From JALZCH01 sp036387135 (lineage in GTDB: Bacteria > Acidobacteriota > Blastocatellia > Pyrinomonadales > Pyrinomonadaceae): DNA of 64,000 nt. The number at the start of each line of letters is the position of its first letter. Positions within the stretch are counted from its first letter, which is position 1. Shown here in pieces: positions 1 through 8,476 of the stretch. Location of the stretch: contig DASVUH010000076.1 of the NCBI GenBank assembly GCA_036387135.1, forward strand, positions 1 through 64,000, written 5' to 3'. Made by a program: the position numbers and the translations under genes. The notes under the pieces are model-generated. The model ran no database searches and had not been told where the DNA came from. It worked only from the letters and a program-made list of their open reading frames with translations.

Positions 1-288
1 GTGATAACGCACGCCCGGCAAATCTTTGACGCGACCGCCGCGAATCAACACAATCGAGTGTTCCTGCAAATTGTGTCCGACGCCCGGAATATAAGTCGTG
101 ACTTCGATTCCGTTGGTCAAACGAACGCGGGCGACTTTACGCAGCGCCGAGTTCGGTTTCTTCGGCGTTTGCGTATAAACGCGCGTGCAAACTCCGCGTT
201 TTTGCGGGTTGGCTTGCAGCGCGGGACTCGCCGTTTTGTATTTAACGTCTTTGCGACCTTTACGAACCAGTTGTGAAATAGTCGGCAT
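1..288 (-). CDS. rpsL: 30S ribosomal protein S12 (C-terminus cut by window edge)
   Basis: Reading the minus strand from ATG at 288 gives 96 codons that run off the window edge. The protein starts MPTISQLVRKGRK and contains the S12 signatures TPKKPNSALRK and GGRVKDLPGVRYH. S12 sits in the decoding centre of the 30S subunit. The two lysines where streptomycin-resistance changes usually map (in KPNS and in RVKD) are both the wild-type residue. rpsL normally opens the str operon (rpsL-rpsG-fusA-tuf), so rpsG would be expected beyond the edge. A strong promoter lies about 350 bases upstream (635-663). Identification is secure; only the last part of the protein is missing. Confidence 0.98.
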   Translation of the reverse strand, partial: MPTISQLVRKGRKDVKYKTASPALQANPQKRGVCTRVYTQTPKKPNSALRKVARVRLTNGIEVTTYIPGVGHNLQEHSIVLIRGGRVKDLPGVRYH

Positions 289-634
289 AATTTCTTAAAT
301 GTCGTTGCTGTTTTTTGAAATAAAAACAAAAGCAACCTATAACCTGCCTCTTACCGAAACCCGTTCGGCAGTCAGCGCAAGCGGTTAGCTTTGCTTGCTA
401 TTAAATTAAAAACTTTCTATTTGAAGGAAAATTCCTTCAATCAATTTCCTGACTTTTCTGTGGCGTGGCTCTTTTTCATTAAGAAAAGGCTGCTTTTTGA
501 TTTGGCTAATTTGCCGCCGGACGTGGGTAACGCCCGTTTTACGCCACAATAATTGTCATCCCCAACGCTTCCCTGCTTTCCAGAAATTTTAAGCGCTGTA
601 CTGTTTGCTCCAGACGTGCTGCCCGAAACTCTAG
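289..634 (-). other. rpsL leader region, no gene seen
   Basis: This stretch between the rpsL start and its candidate promoter holds no convincing reading frame. It would form a leader of roughly 340 nucleotides. A short dyad lies at 421-440 (arms TTGAAGGAA and TTCCTTCAA around AA). No T-run follows it, so I do not call it a terminator. A long leader on the str operon could carry attenuation or autoregulation, but nothing recognisable shows this. Confidence 0.4.
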
Positions 635-663
635 ACTATACAAACTTGTGAAAATGTTGTCAA
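635..663 (-). promoter_or_regulatory. Consensus sigma-70 promoter, probably for rpsL/str operon
   Basis: On the minus strand a perfect -35 box TTGACA (663-658) is followed after exactly 17 bases by TATAGT (640-635), a 5/6 match to the -10 consensus. It points towards rpsL, the next gene in that direction, and such a strong promoter suits a ribosomal operon. The transcription start is expected near 628. Confidence 0.75.
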
Positions 664-760
664 GCGTGAATAGTCTTGCAGTTTTGTGCTGGTTTCTTTG
701 AACCGCGAGACGGAGGCGCTGTTACTTTGTAAGTTTCGGTTGGATAATTCATAAGTGATG

Positions 761-2014
761 TTACTGAGGGAAATAAGCTTTTCGTCCTGTAACGACGTAT
801 TCTGGATGATTTCGCACTTCAATTTTCACTTCTCTGCGTTTCCTATCTTGAGTCTGATTCATAGGGTAATAGCCGATAACATACCGATTGCTGATTTGCT
901 TGAAAATGTCCGAGTAGACATTTTCGGCATCTTCCGGCTTTTCAAGAAAACTCGTAAAGCCGCCCGACAATTCGGCAACTCTAAACATTGCTGTTTGCGC
1001 CGCTGTTAGCCTTTTAACTTCCATTTCCTGAAATTCTCTTGACAATGTCGTACGGCGAGATTCAGTTCTCATCATAATCCTCGAAATACGCTCTCTCGTA
1101 AGCTCAGAAATATACTCAAGCGATTTTCTGGCGCGTTCTAACTGTTCTTTTTTCGGAACTCCAAGAATTCGCAGACCTGTAACGACTGAATAAATTGTCG
1201 CCCGCGATTTTTCGACGGCTTCTTCAATATCTCTGAATTCTAGGTATCTTTCTACCTTGAATTTCGTGACTGATGTATAAAATTGCCAGAGAGTATCATC
1301 GCCCGTCTTAATCCGTACTATTTCATTTGCGTTTCCTTGAAAAATAATTATTGGTTGCTTATTTTCTGCTGAAAACATTTCATTTAATACCGCTAGCAGA
1401 GTTTCAAATTCAAAACCGCCTCCATCCTTCTTCTTTACAGTTTTTACTGTAAGCGAATCTAATGCGTTTTTGAGCAGTGTTTTGTCATGTGTGAAATCTA
1501 CCAAAAGCTTTACATCTGCTGTGACAACTGCCATTTTGTCGTTCGGATTTAGTTGGTCAATCAAAAGTTTTGCCGCTTGTATGCTCTTATTAAGGTAGGG
1601 AAAATCCAGAGCAACATTATCAATAATTAAGACAATTGAGCGCGGAATTGCTGCCTTTTCGCCGTGAGCAAACACTTCAATCTTTTGCGGTTCTCTGTTC
1701 TCCATCACAATAAAATCGTCTTTTTTAAGATCGGAAATCATCTTTCCATTCTGGTCCGTTACTAAAACATCATTGACGACCAAATCAGTTTTTACCCGAA
1801 TAGTTTCGTCATCATCCGATTCATCCCTCTTTTGTTTATTTTGAAAGTTTCGCTGCTCCTTATTCTTATATTTTTCAAGGCTGGAGCCGAAGGCGTTTGT
1901 TCTTGTTTTTTCCGGTGAAGCTGGTTGTACTAGCGTTGGTGAAGCCGATGGCTTTTGTCCGAATGAGAGGGAAGCGAAAATTAATAACCAAACAATTATT
2001 AAGTGCAGTTTCAT
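761..2014 (-). CDS. VWFA-related secreted protein (acidobacterial family)
   Basis: A 417-residue protein with an N-terminal signal peptide (hydrophobic residues 4-18, then GQKPSAS). A charged, low-complexity linker follows (about 20-70). Next comes the strand that opens the acidobacterial VWFA-related family, VVNDVLVTDQNGKMISDL, then a von Willebrand A-like domain (about 125-300) and a closing segment YVIGYYP. The usual metal-site motif DxSxS is not present: the equivalent strand reads LIIDNVALD, so metal-dependent adhesion is doubtful. The start has AAAGGA about 9 bases upstream of ATG. It stands alone, with the next genes on the same strand over 140 bases away. The function of this abundant family is not known. 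Confidence 0.85.
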   Translation of the reverse strand: MKLHLIIVWLLIFASLSFGQKPSASPTLVQPASPEKTRTNAFGSSLEKYKNKEQRNFQNKQKRDESDDDETIRVKTDLVVNDVLVTDQNGKMISDLKKDDFIVMENREPQKIEVFAHGEKAAIPRSIVLIIDNVALDFPYLNKSIQAAKLLIDQLNPNDKMAVVTADVKLLVDFTHDKTLLKNALDSLTVKTVKKKDGGGFEFETLLAVLNEMFSAENKQPIIIFQGNANEIVRIKTGDDTLWQFYTSVTKFKVERYLEFRDIEEAVEKSRATIYSVVTGLRILGVPKKEQLERARKSLEYISELTRERISRIMMRTESRRTTLSREFQEMEVKRLTAAQTAMFRVAELSGGFTSFLEKPEDAENVYSDIFKQISNRYVIGYYPMNQTQDRKRREVKIEVRNHPEYVVTGRKAYFPQ

Positions 2015-2161
2015 AATCTACATTCCTTTCCAAAAATAGAAATTATCATTCACTGTAAATCAAAAGATGCCAATTCAGAAACTTTCAAGTCTGTGGTTAT
2101 TAAAGACAAATTAAAGAGCAATTCTTGTGATTGCTCTTTAATTTAATGAGTTACTTAACTT

Positions 2162-2542
2162 TTACCAAAAGCGTTCACATGAATTACTTGCCGCACAGAA
2201 GTAATTCATGGGACAATCACTTGTCGAGGTGCATTCCTCACCGGGACCAACATTTGAGTTGCAATAGCGACAATAACCATAACATTGATTGGAACGATTC
2301 ATACAACTACTGAAACATTGTTCCCAACTTCCACCATAGACCGCAACCTGTCCAGTGCAGCCGTATCCACACTCGTCTTCTGCTACCGCTTGGTCGCCAC
2401 CTCCGGGACATTGTTCACAACACGGCATTGCCATTACCGGCTGGGAATATCTGTCGCTCGATGCAACATAGACCAAGCCCAGAATCATAACCGCTAAAAT
2501 CAAACACTTTCTCACCAGCTTAGAATTTATCGTCGTTTTCAT
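2162..2542 (-). CDS. Cysteine-rich secreted protein, function unknown
   Basis: A 126-residue protein with a signal peptide or membrane anchor (about residues 11-28, ILAVMILGLVYVASS). About 14 cysteines are packed into the remaining 85 residues, including CCEQC, CYGYCRYC and the C-terminal CTSTSDC...YFC...SC. The last block resembles small disulfide-knotted modules of secreted proteins. The ribosome site AAAGGAG overlaps the stop codon of the upstream thioredoxin-like gene, and the gap is only 15 bases, so the two are co-transcribed. A secreted protein this rich in cysteine next to an exported thioredoxin-fold protein suggests that its disulfides are made or corrected by that partner. I recognise no named family. 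Confidence 0.75.
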   Translation of the reverse strand: MKTTINSKLVRKCLILAVMILGLVYVASSDRYSQPVMAMPCCEQCPGGGDQAVAEDECGYGCTGQVAVYGGSWEQCFSSCMNRSNQCYGYCRYCNSNVGPGEECTSTSDCPMNYFCAASNSCERFW

Positions 2543-2557
2543 TTTGCTTTTTCTCCT

Positions 2558-3073
2558 TTAGGAATTGACTTTGTTGATTACTTCCGTTTCTTTATCAGGC
2601 GTGAGCTTTCCAACCCAGTAATTCGTCACTTCGCCTTTTCCGTTGGTCAAAATCAAGGTAGGCGTTCCGCTCGCGTCTAATTGAGAGATCGGAACTTGTT
2701 TGACTTCCAACCCGATCAGTCCGAGTTGGTTTAGATGCGCCGTGCTTTCCTCAACCGTCTGCGGAAAAACGGCGACAAATTTAATGTTTTTACCTTTTGC
2801 GCTTTCTATTAATCGTTTGTAAAAAGGCGCGCTTTCATGACAAAAGCGGCAAGTAGTTTGCAGTGCTAGAACAACCGTTTTCGGCTGTGCCGACCAATTT
2901 TCATCGGGCAAATTCACTTGTTTACCGACTGTCGGCTGCACTCTGGCTTGCTGATTTACCGCCGTTGATTTATCGAGAAAATATCTCTGAACAATCACTC
3001 CGACCAGCAAAATGGCAGTGACGATAATCAGAACATTGGCGGCAAGCTCTAACTTTAGATTTAATTTGTTCAT
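2558..3073 (-). CDS. Membrane-anchored thioredoxin-like protein (CRFC motif)
   Basis: A 171-residue protein from ATG at 3073. An upstream reading frame extension exists, but this start places a single membrane helix at about residues 12-32 (LIIVTAILLVGVIVQRYF), as expected for an anchored periplasmic oxidoreductase. The thioredoxin fold carries the CRFC pair in LQTTCRFCHESAPF (about residue 75) and a cis-Pro-like segment SGTPTLILTNGKG, typical of the TlpA/redoxin group. It probably exchanges disulfides in the periplasm. It is first in a two-gene operon with the Cys-rich protein just downstream. Confidence 0.82.
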   Translation of the reverse strand: MNKLNLKLELAANVLIIVTAILLVGVIVQRYFLDKSTAVNQQARVQPTVGKQVNLPDENWSAQPKTVVLALQTTCRFCHESAPFYKRLIESAKGKNIKFVAVFPQTVEESTAHLNQLGLIGLEVKQVPISQLDASGTPTLILTNGKGEVTNYWVGKLTPDKETEVINKVNS

Positions 3074-3347
3074 ACTTTTTAACTCGCAAAAAGATATTCC
3101 CGAAAACAAAACTCCGGTAAACGCATTTAATTTTTCAAAACGGCGTTGATACTGAATTTTTAACAATTCCGCCGCTGCGGTTTGTAATAATTGGTTAGAA
3201 CAAAATCATTGTTTGTTGATGCGACAACGGATGGTTCAAAGCATTTCCGGTATTTCTTGAAAGATTTTGTGCAGAGGTAAAATACAATTAGATTCGGCGC
3301 AAAACAACAATTTTCTATTGGCGGAAACAATTATTTATTGGCAAAAA

Positions 3348-3707
3348 TTATGATTTGTCGGCTTTTGATTTTTCGTCTTGCAATTTTTCCCAATGCTGTT
3401 TGCGATAATCGGCTGGCTACACGCCGTATTTTTCTTTGAAATCTCGAACAAAATGGCTTTGGTCAGCCATTCCGATCTGAAAACTGATTTGTTTGATTTG
3501 CAGAAAGCTATTTTCCAGCAGCTCGCGCGATTTTTCGAGCCGCAATTCCCGTAAATAATGAATCGGCGATGTTCCGGTGTGTATTTTAAAGAGGTTTAGC
3601 AAGTGAGGCTGTGAAAGGTTTATGATTTGCGCCAATTCTTTAACATCCCATTTCTTTTGCAGATCCGAGGACATTTCTTCTTTTAACATGGCGATTCTCT
3701 TATCCAC
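3348..3707 (-). pseudogene. AraC-type DNA-binding domain gene with in-frame amber stop
   Basis: From GTG at 3707 (AGAGGA 9 bases upstream) a 96-residue AraC-type helix-turn-helix pair can be read: DVKELAQIINLSQPHLLNLF is the first helix-turn-helix, and ISFQIGMADQSHFVRDFKEK the second. Translation stops at TAG (3417-3419) directly after KYGV. Read on in the same frame, codons 3416-3351 give PADYRKQHWEKLQ and more, up to TAA at 3348. In this family the expected text is YGVSP.DYRKQ, so the TAG replaces what was almost certainly a Ser TCG codon. Either the gene is a recent nonsense mutant lacking its last helix, or the stop is read through. No separate ligand-binding domain is present. Confidence 0.72.
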
Positions 3708-3909
3708 CGAAATTCCTCTGCTACTTGCTTCTCTTATATATAACGCCCCGTTTCACTTTGAACACTATCAAATGAATTGAAAATATTGGATAAATTTTGT
3801 CAGTTTGAATTATTCCGATTGGTAATTTGTTCAAAGACCGCCAATATTGCTAAATTTTATCTTTTGCTTTATTTGAGTTTTTAATCAAAGATTTTTTTTG
3901 GATGAATTT

Positions 3910-4968
3910 ATGAAAGAAAGAACACTGTTTGAACAATTTTTAGACAAACACGACGAACAGGCTTGGGAAAGAGTATTGACCGATTTACTCCCGGAAATTC
4001 ACGAAGTTGATCGCGCGGCAACGCAAATCTGGTTTAAATTTTTCCCGCTCTCGCTTTTCCTCGCGCTCGAAGCGGCGGAAGATAAACAGGAATTAATCCG
4101 CAAGTTTTTGCTGCAAGGCAAATTCGAGCTGGCGGAACAAATTGACTCGTCGCACCATTTTCTTTACGGTCACCGCTTTTGGCGCGAAACGAAAGACGCA
4201 ATTGTCGCCCGCGCCCAGAACGCGAACGGTTCGATTTCGGATTTGGCAACGGAAATTCGGCAAATCGCCAAATCGGTTGCCGACAAAATTGCGGTTGATA
4301 GATCGGTGCTAATCGGCATTACGGCGGTCGGATTGATGACGCTCGTTCAAGTCGGTTTGGAAAATCTGAAAGCCGCGCCCGGAACTGTTTCGATTGATAA
4401 GCAACACGCCAAAAAATCGGCGCAAGCCGTCTTAAACGAACGCGCAAAAGACGATTCGCAAGGCTTGTTCGGTTTTCTAAAAACGATTGATAAACAATGG
4501 ACTGTGACGTGGGACGAAAACCGGAACAACGCCAAATTTAAAGCGATCAGCGAAGAAGAAATCGCTTCGGCGGCGCAACGCGATCAATCGCAGAATTGGC
4601 TGGAAAAAGATGCGCGCTGTATCGAAGGCGTGATTCCGGTCGAATGCCGCTCGGCGGCTTGCGGAACTTGCTGGGTCGGCGTTTTGGGCGGCGCTGAAAA
4701 GCTCTCCGAGGTCGAGCGCAAAGAAGCTAAATCAATGCGGCGTTTCGGTTATCTTTACACCGACGAGCCGAAACCGCTTATCCGCCTTTCGTGCCAGGCG
4801 CGGGCAACCGGCGCGGTTTCGATTGTCATTCCGCCGTGGAACGGCGTTTTCGGCAAACAGCTCTATAAAGAAAACGTGCCGGAAGAAATTCTCGAACCGG
4901 CGACGACAACTGCCAAACAAACGCGCTCCATCGTTCAAGACGAATCGAAGAAAAATCAACTTTTATAA
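3910..4968 (+). CDS. [2Fe-2S] ferredoxin-domain protein with unknown N-terminal region
   Basis: The last 120 of 352 residues form a plant-type [2Fe-2S] domain with cluster ligands C246-x4-C251-x2-C254 and C295 (ECRSAACGTC ... RLSCQ). The first 230 residues match no domain I know. They are acidic and helical, contain a hydrophobic stretch at about 132-150 (SVLIGITAVGLMTLVQVGL) that may be a membrane helix, and end in a charged linker. I chose ATG at 3910; a TTG 12 bases earlier is also possible. No partner oxidoreductase is adjacent, so the redox partner is unknown. A perfect-armed inverted repeat follows the gene. Confidence 0.75.
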   Translation: MKERTLFEQFLDKHDEQAWERVLTDLLPEIHEVDRAATQIWFKFFPLSLFLALEAAEDKQELIRKFLLQGKFELAEQIDSSHHFLYGHRFWRETKDAIVARAQNANGSISDLATEIRQIAKSVADKIAVDRSVLIGITAVGLMTLVQVGLENLKAAPGTVSIDKQHAKKSAQAVLNERAKDDSQGLFGFLKTIDKQWTVTWDENRNNAKFKAISEEEIASAAQRDQSQNWLEKDARCIEGVIPVECRSAACGTCWVGVLGGAEKLSEVERKEAKSMRRFGYLYTDEPKPLIRLSCQARATGAVSIVIPPWNGVFGKQLYKENVPEEILEPATTTAKQTRSIVQDESKKNQLL

Positions 4969-4976
4969 ATTGAAAA

Positions 4977-5042
4977 GAAACCACAGATGTTTACGGATAA
5001 ACACGGATTTTATTTGATTTATCTGAGTTTATCTGTGGTTTC
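4977..5042. repeat. Intergenic inverted repeat of the 'ccacagat...atctgtgg' type
   Basis: The arms GAAACCACAGAT (4977-4988) and ATCTGTGGTTTC (5031-5042) are perfect 12-base complements. Weaker complementarity lies inside. The sequence resembles dispersed hairpin elements known from intergenic regions of several environmental phyla. It lies between two co-directional genes and may reduce read-through, but there is no clean T-run. Confidence 0.7.
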
Positions 5043-5052
5043 ATAATTTTTT

Positions 5053-5949
5053 GTGACCGAAACGCCTTCAAAATTCTCCACGCTGCCGCCGACAATTTAT
5101 GTTTTGGCGGCGGTTTTTCTGTGGAGCACGGGCGGGCTGTTTATCAAAATGACGAGCGTTTCCGGTTTTGAGGTCAACGCCGGACGCTGTTTGCTGGCGG
5201 CTTTGACAATCGGTCTGCTGACTTACAAAAAAGGCTTGCGGCTCGACGGCTTTACGCTTCTGAGCGCGTTTTTTTACGCCGGAACGCTTTCGTGTTTTGC
5301 GATTGCGACAAAAATGACGACCGCTGCGAACGCGATTTTTCTGCAATATACCGCGCCGATTTATATTCTGCTGCTCGCGCCGCTGATTTTAAAAGAAAAG
5401 TTTCGTTTTACCGATTTATTTACGGTCATTTTTTGCATTGCGGGAATGTCTTTGTTTTTTTTAGACGCCGCGCCGAGCGCCGAGCTTTCCGCCGAATCGC
5501 AGTTTAACGGGAATTTGCTGGCGCTCGCGTCGGGCGTGTTTTTCGGATTTTATTTCACCGTTTTGCGGCATCCCGTAATGCTCAAAAAAAATCCGGCGGT
5601 TTCGGTTTTTTACGGCAATCTGCTCGGCGTTTTGATAATGCTCCCGTTTATCATTCCAAATCCGTCGGTCTGGACGACACAGGATGTTTTGAGCGTCGGT
5701 TTTCTCGGAGTTTTTCAAATCGGGCTGGCGTATTTTCTGTTCACTTACGGTATTTCAAAAGGCGTCCGCTCGCTCGACGCGAGCATTATCGGATTTATCG
5801 AACCGTTACTTAATCCGGTCTGGGTTTTCTTTCTTTTGGGGGAAAAGCCTTCAAACTGGGCGATAATCGGCGGAGTTGTAATTATCGCAACCGTTGCCGC
5901 GCACACAATTTTTAATGCCGGAAAACCGAAAATCGAGCCTGCGACCTAA
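5053..5949 (+). CDS. EamA/DMT-family membrane transporter
   Basis: A 298-residue integral membrane protein with about ten hydrophobic segments arranged as two EamA repeats. It opens with VLAAVFLWSTGGLFIK, and repeat two begins near GNLLALASGVFFGFYF and ends in EPLLNPVWVFFLLGE, a strong EamA signature. These proteins export or import small metabolites such as amino acids; the substrate cannot be told from sequence. The likely start is GTG at 5053, without a clear ribosome site. It stands alone between the inverted repeat and pckG. Confidence 0.88.
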   Translation: MTETPSKFSTLPPTIYVLAAVFLWSTGGLFIKMTSVSGFEVNAGRCLLAALTIGLLTYKKGLRLDGFTLLSAFFYAGTLSCFAIATKMTTAANAIFLQYTAPIYILLLAPLILKEKFRFTDLFTVIFCIAGMSLFFLDAAPSAELSAESQFNGNLLALASGVFFGFYFTVLRHPVMLKKNPAVSVFYGNLLGVLIMLPFIIPNPSVWTTQDVLSVGFLGVFQIGLAYFLFTYGISKGVRSLDASIIGFIEPLLNPVWVFFLLGEKPSNWAIIGGVVIIATVAAHTIFNAGKPKIEPAT

Positions 5950-6114
5950 TTAAACAAGCGCTTTCAGCCGCTCGGTTATGTCTCGCGGCACAGTTTCTGT
6001 GTTAAACTTCCAAAATGCTGAGTAAACGAGTTGCAGAGACCCGTTATTTTTTTATCCAAAGCATTATTTAAAAGGATTTTTCCAAAACATTTTATTTTTT
6101 TGTGGAGAAACGAT

Positions 6115-8052
6115 ATGGCTAAATTTGAAGCTCCGGCAAACGTCAAGAATGCCGAATTAATTCGTTGGGTTGATGAAATGGTTGAGCTTTGCCAACCTGA
6201 TGCGGTTTACTGGTGTGACGGCTCGCAGGAAGAATACGACCGTCTGTGCGAAGAGATGGTGCAAAGCGGCACTTTTATTCGCCTCAATCCCGAAAAACGC
6301 CCGAACAGCTTTTTAGCGCGCTCGCATCCGTCGGACGTGGCTCGCGTCGAAGACCGCACTTATATTTGCACCTTGAGCAAAAGCGACGCCGGTCCGACCA
6401 ACAACTGGATGCAGCCGCGCGAAATGAAAGCCACGCTAACGCCGAAATTTGAAGGATGTATGCGCGGGCGGACGATGTACGTTATTCCCTTTTGTATGGG
6501 ACCAATCGGCTCGCCGATTTCGCAATTCGGCGTTCAGCTTTCCGATTCGGCGTATGTCGTCGTCAATATGAAACTTATGACGCGGATGGGAGATCAGGCT
6601 CTCGAAGCTCTCGGCGACGGCGAGTTTGTACACTGTCTCCATTCGGTCGGAATGCCGCTCGAACCCGGACAGCCGGATGTGGCGTGGGCTTGCTCGCCCG
6701 ATCCGAAAGACAAATACATTGTTCATTTCCCCGAAGAACGCTCGATCTGGAGCTACGGTTCGGGCTATGGCGGCAACGCTCTTTTGGGGAAAAAATGTCT
6801 GGCTCTCAGAATCGCTTCCAAGCTCGGACAGGAACAGGGCTGGCTCGCCGAACATATGCTGATTGTCGGCGTTAAATCACCCGACGGCAAAAAAGATTAC
6901 ATTTGCGCCGCGTTTCCGTCCGCCTGCGGCAAAACCAATTTTGCGATGCTGATTCCGCCGAAACCGTTTCAGGAAGAAGGCTGGCAGGTGACAACCGTCG
7001 GCGACGACATTGCATGGATCAAACCGGATGAAAACGGCAGACTTCACGCTATCAACCCGGAAGCCGGATTTTTCGGCGTCGCTCCGGGAACAAATTACAA
7101 AACGAATCCGAATGCTATGGAAACGATTCGTGAAAACACGATTTTCACCAACGTTGCGTTGACGGACGACGGCGACGTGTGGTGGGAAGGAATGGACGGC
7201 GAACCGCCCGCGCACGCGATTGATTGGCAGGGCAACGATTGGACGCCCGAATCGGATAAAAAAGCCGCGCATCCGAACTCGCGTTTTACGGTGTCGTCAA
7301 TTCAATGCCCGGTGATTGACGAAAACTTCGACAATCCTCAAGGCGTTCCAGTTTCGGCGTTTATCTTCGGCGGTCGCCGCTCAAACGTCGCCCCGCTGAT
7401 TCTGCAATCGTTTAACTGGGCTTTCGGCGTTTACAATGCCGCAACAATGGGTTCGGAAATGACCGCCGCCGCGTTCGGAAACATCGGCGAAGTCCGCCGC
7501 GACCCGTTTGCGATGCTTCCCTTCTGCGGTTATCACATGGGCGATTATTTCGCGCATTGGCTCAACTTCGGACGCAACATTCCCGAACCGCCCAGGATTT
7601 TTAACGTCAATTGGTTCAGACGAGGCGAAGACGGCAAATTTTTGTGGGCTGGTTACGGCGAAAATATGCGCGTTTTGAAATGGGTCGTCGAACGCGCGCG
7701 CGGCAAATCAATCGGCATCGAAACATCGCTCGGCTGGGTTCCGCGTTATGAAGATTTGGATTGGCGCGGAATGGAAAACTTTACCGAAGAAGATTTCGAG
7801 AAAGTGATGAGCATTGACCGCGATTTGTGGGTGAAGGAAATCGCAATGCACGACGAGATTTTCTTTAAGCTCTACGACCGTTTGCCGAAAGAATTGACGT
7901 TCATCCGCGAATTGTTGCTTTCGGCTTTGTGGCGCGCAACCGAACTCGGTTTGGCAACGCCGCGCGTTGAACCCGCTGAGAAAAACTTTCAGGAAACGAG
8001 AGAAAAAGAAGCCAAAACAGCCATTGCGATAGCTCCGTCGCAAGCGAAATAG
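6115..8052 (+). CDS. pckG: Phosphoenolpyruvate carboxykinase (GTP)
   Basis: A 645-residue enzyme of the GTP-dependent class, which converts oxaloacetate plus GTP to phosphoenolpyruvate, CO2 and GDP at the head of gluconeogenesis. The P-loop FPSACGKTNFAM lies near residue 270 and includes the class-specific cysteine. A second nucleotide/metal segment reads GDDIAWIKPDENGRLHAINP. Substrate-site text includes LARSHPSDVARVEDRTYI. ATG at 6115 has GGAG 8 bases upstream; the longer frame starting at 6031 adds an unrelated hydrophobic leader and is rejected. A strong terminator follows at 8072, so it is monocistronic. Confidence 0.97.
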   Translation: MAKFEAPANVKNAELIRWVDEMVELCQPDAVYWCDGSQEEYDRLCEEMVQSGTFIRLNPEKRPNSFLARSHPSDVARVEDRTYICTLSKSDAGPTNNWMQPREMKATLTPKFEGCMRGRTMYVIPFCMGPIGSPISQFGVQLSDSAYVVVNMKLMTRMGDQALEALGDGEFVHCLHSVGMPLEPGQPDVAWACSPDPKDKYIVHFPEERSIWSYGSGYGGNALLGKKCLALRIASKLGQEQGWLAEHMLIVGVKSPDGKKDYICAAFPSACGKTNFAMLIPPKPFQEEGWQVTTVGDDIAWIKPDENGRLHAINPEAGFFGVAPGTNYKTNPNAMETIRENTIFTNVALTDDGDVWWEGMDGEPPAHAIDWQGNDWTPESDKKAAHPNSRFTVSSIQCPVIDENFDNPQGVPVSAFIFGGRRSNVAPLILQSFNWAFGVYNAATMGSEMTAAAFGNIGEVRRDPFAMLPFCGYHMGDYFAHWLNFGRNIPEPPRIFNVNWFRRGEDGKFLWAGYGENMRVLKWVVERARGKSIGIETSLGWVPRYEDLDWRGMENFTEEDFEKVMSIDRDLWVKEIAMHDEIFFKLYDRLPKELTFIRELLLSALWRATELGLATPRVEPAEKNFQETREKEAKTAIAIAPSQAK

Positions 8053-8071
8053 CCTTTCAGTCAATGCTATT

Positions 8072-8114
8072 AAAAAACTAGAGACGCGATAGATCGCGTC
8101 TCTAGTTTTTTTTT
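8072..8114 (+). terminator. Intrinsic terminator after pckG
   Basis: The stem ACTAGAGACGCGAT (8077-8090) pairs perfectly with ATCGCGTCTCTAGT (8093-8106) across a 2-base loop, then a run of T residues follows; A residues before the stem extend the pairing. It lies 20 bases after the pckG stop. Confidence 0.92.
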
Positions 8115-8476
8115 ACATCATTTTCTTTCATTCAAGGCTTTGTGCATAAAGTCGGTTTTGAGGCGAATTTATGAGACAGAAACGATTATCAGAGACAAAA
8201 AGAAACTCCTTCTGCGACATCTCTTTGGCTGATTTTTTGAAATTAATTTCAAACTTAAAAAAAGCAAGTCCGAGTCTGCTCCTACTTTGATTGTTAATAA
8301 AAAAAAGAGTATAACAAACTCGCTTTATCACTTAATCCACATTGGTTTATTAAAAATATGGCGGCTGTCGTTTGAATCAAAGCAGCGATAGAACCATAAA
8401 CATTCAAAATTTCATTAAGCGCGTCGGCGAGTAAACAATTAACTCGCGGCTCGATTAACACAGCGATTTGAAAACG
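8115..8476. other. Intergenic stretch without recognisable gene
   Basis: The region between the pckG terminator and the LuxR-type regulator has only short open frames on the minus strand, without ribosome sites or family resemblance. It probably carries the promoter of the downstream two-component genes, but I see no consensus boxes. Confidence 0.4.

Noticed and set aside
117..335. Open frame on the minus strand beginning upstream of rpsL
   Set aside because: The S12 protein is read in another frame from ATG at 288; this is its shadow.
6031..6114. N-terminal extension of PEP carboxykinase
   Set aside because: It adds an odd hydrophobic leader; the ATG at 6115 has GGAG and matches the known start of the family.
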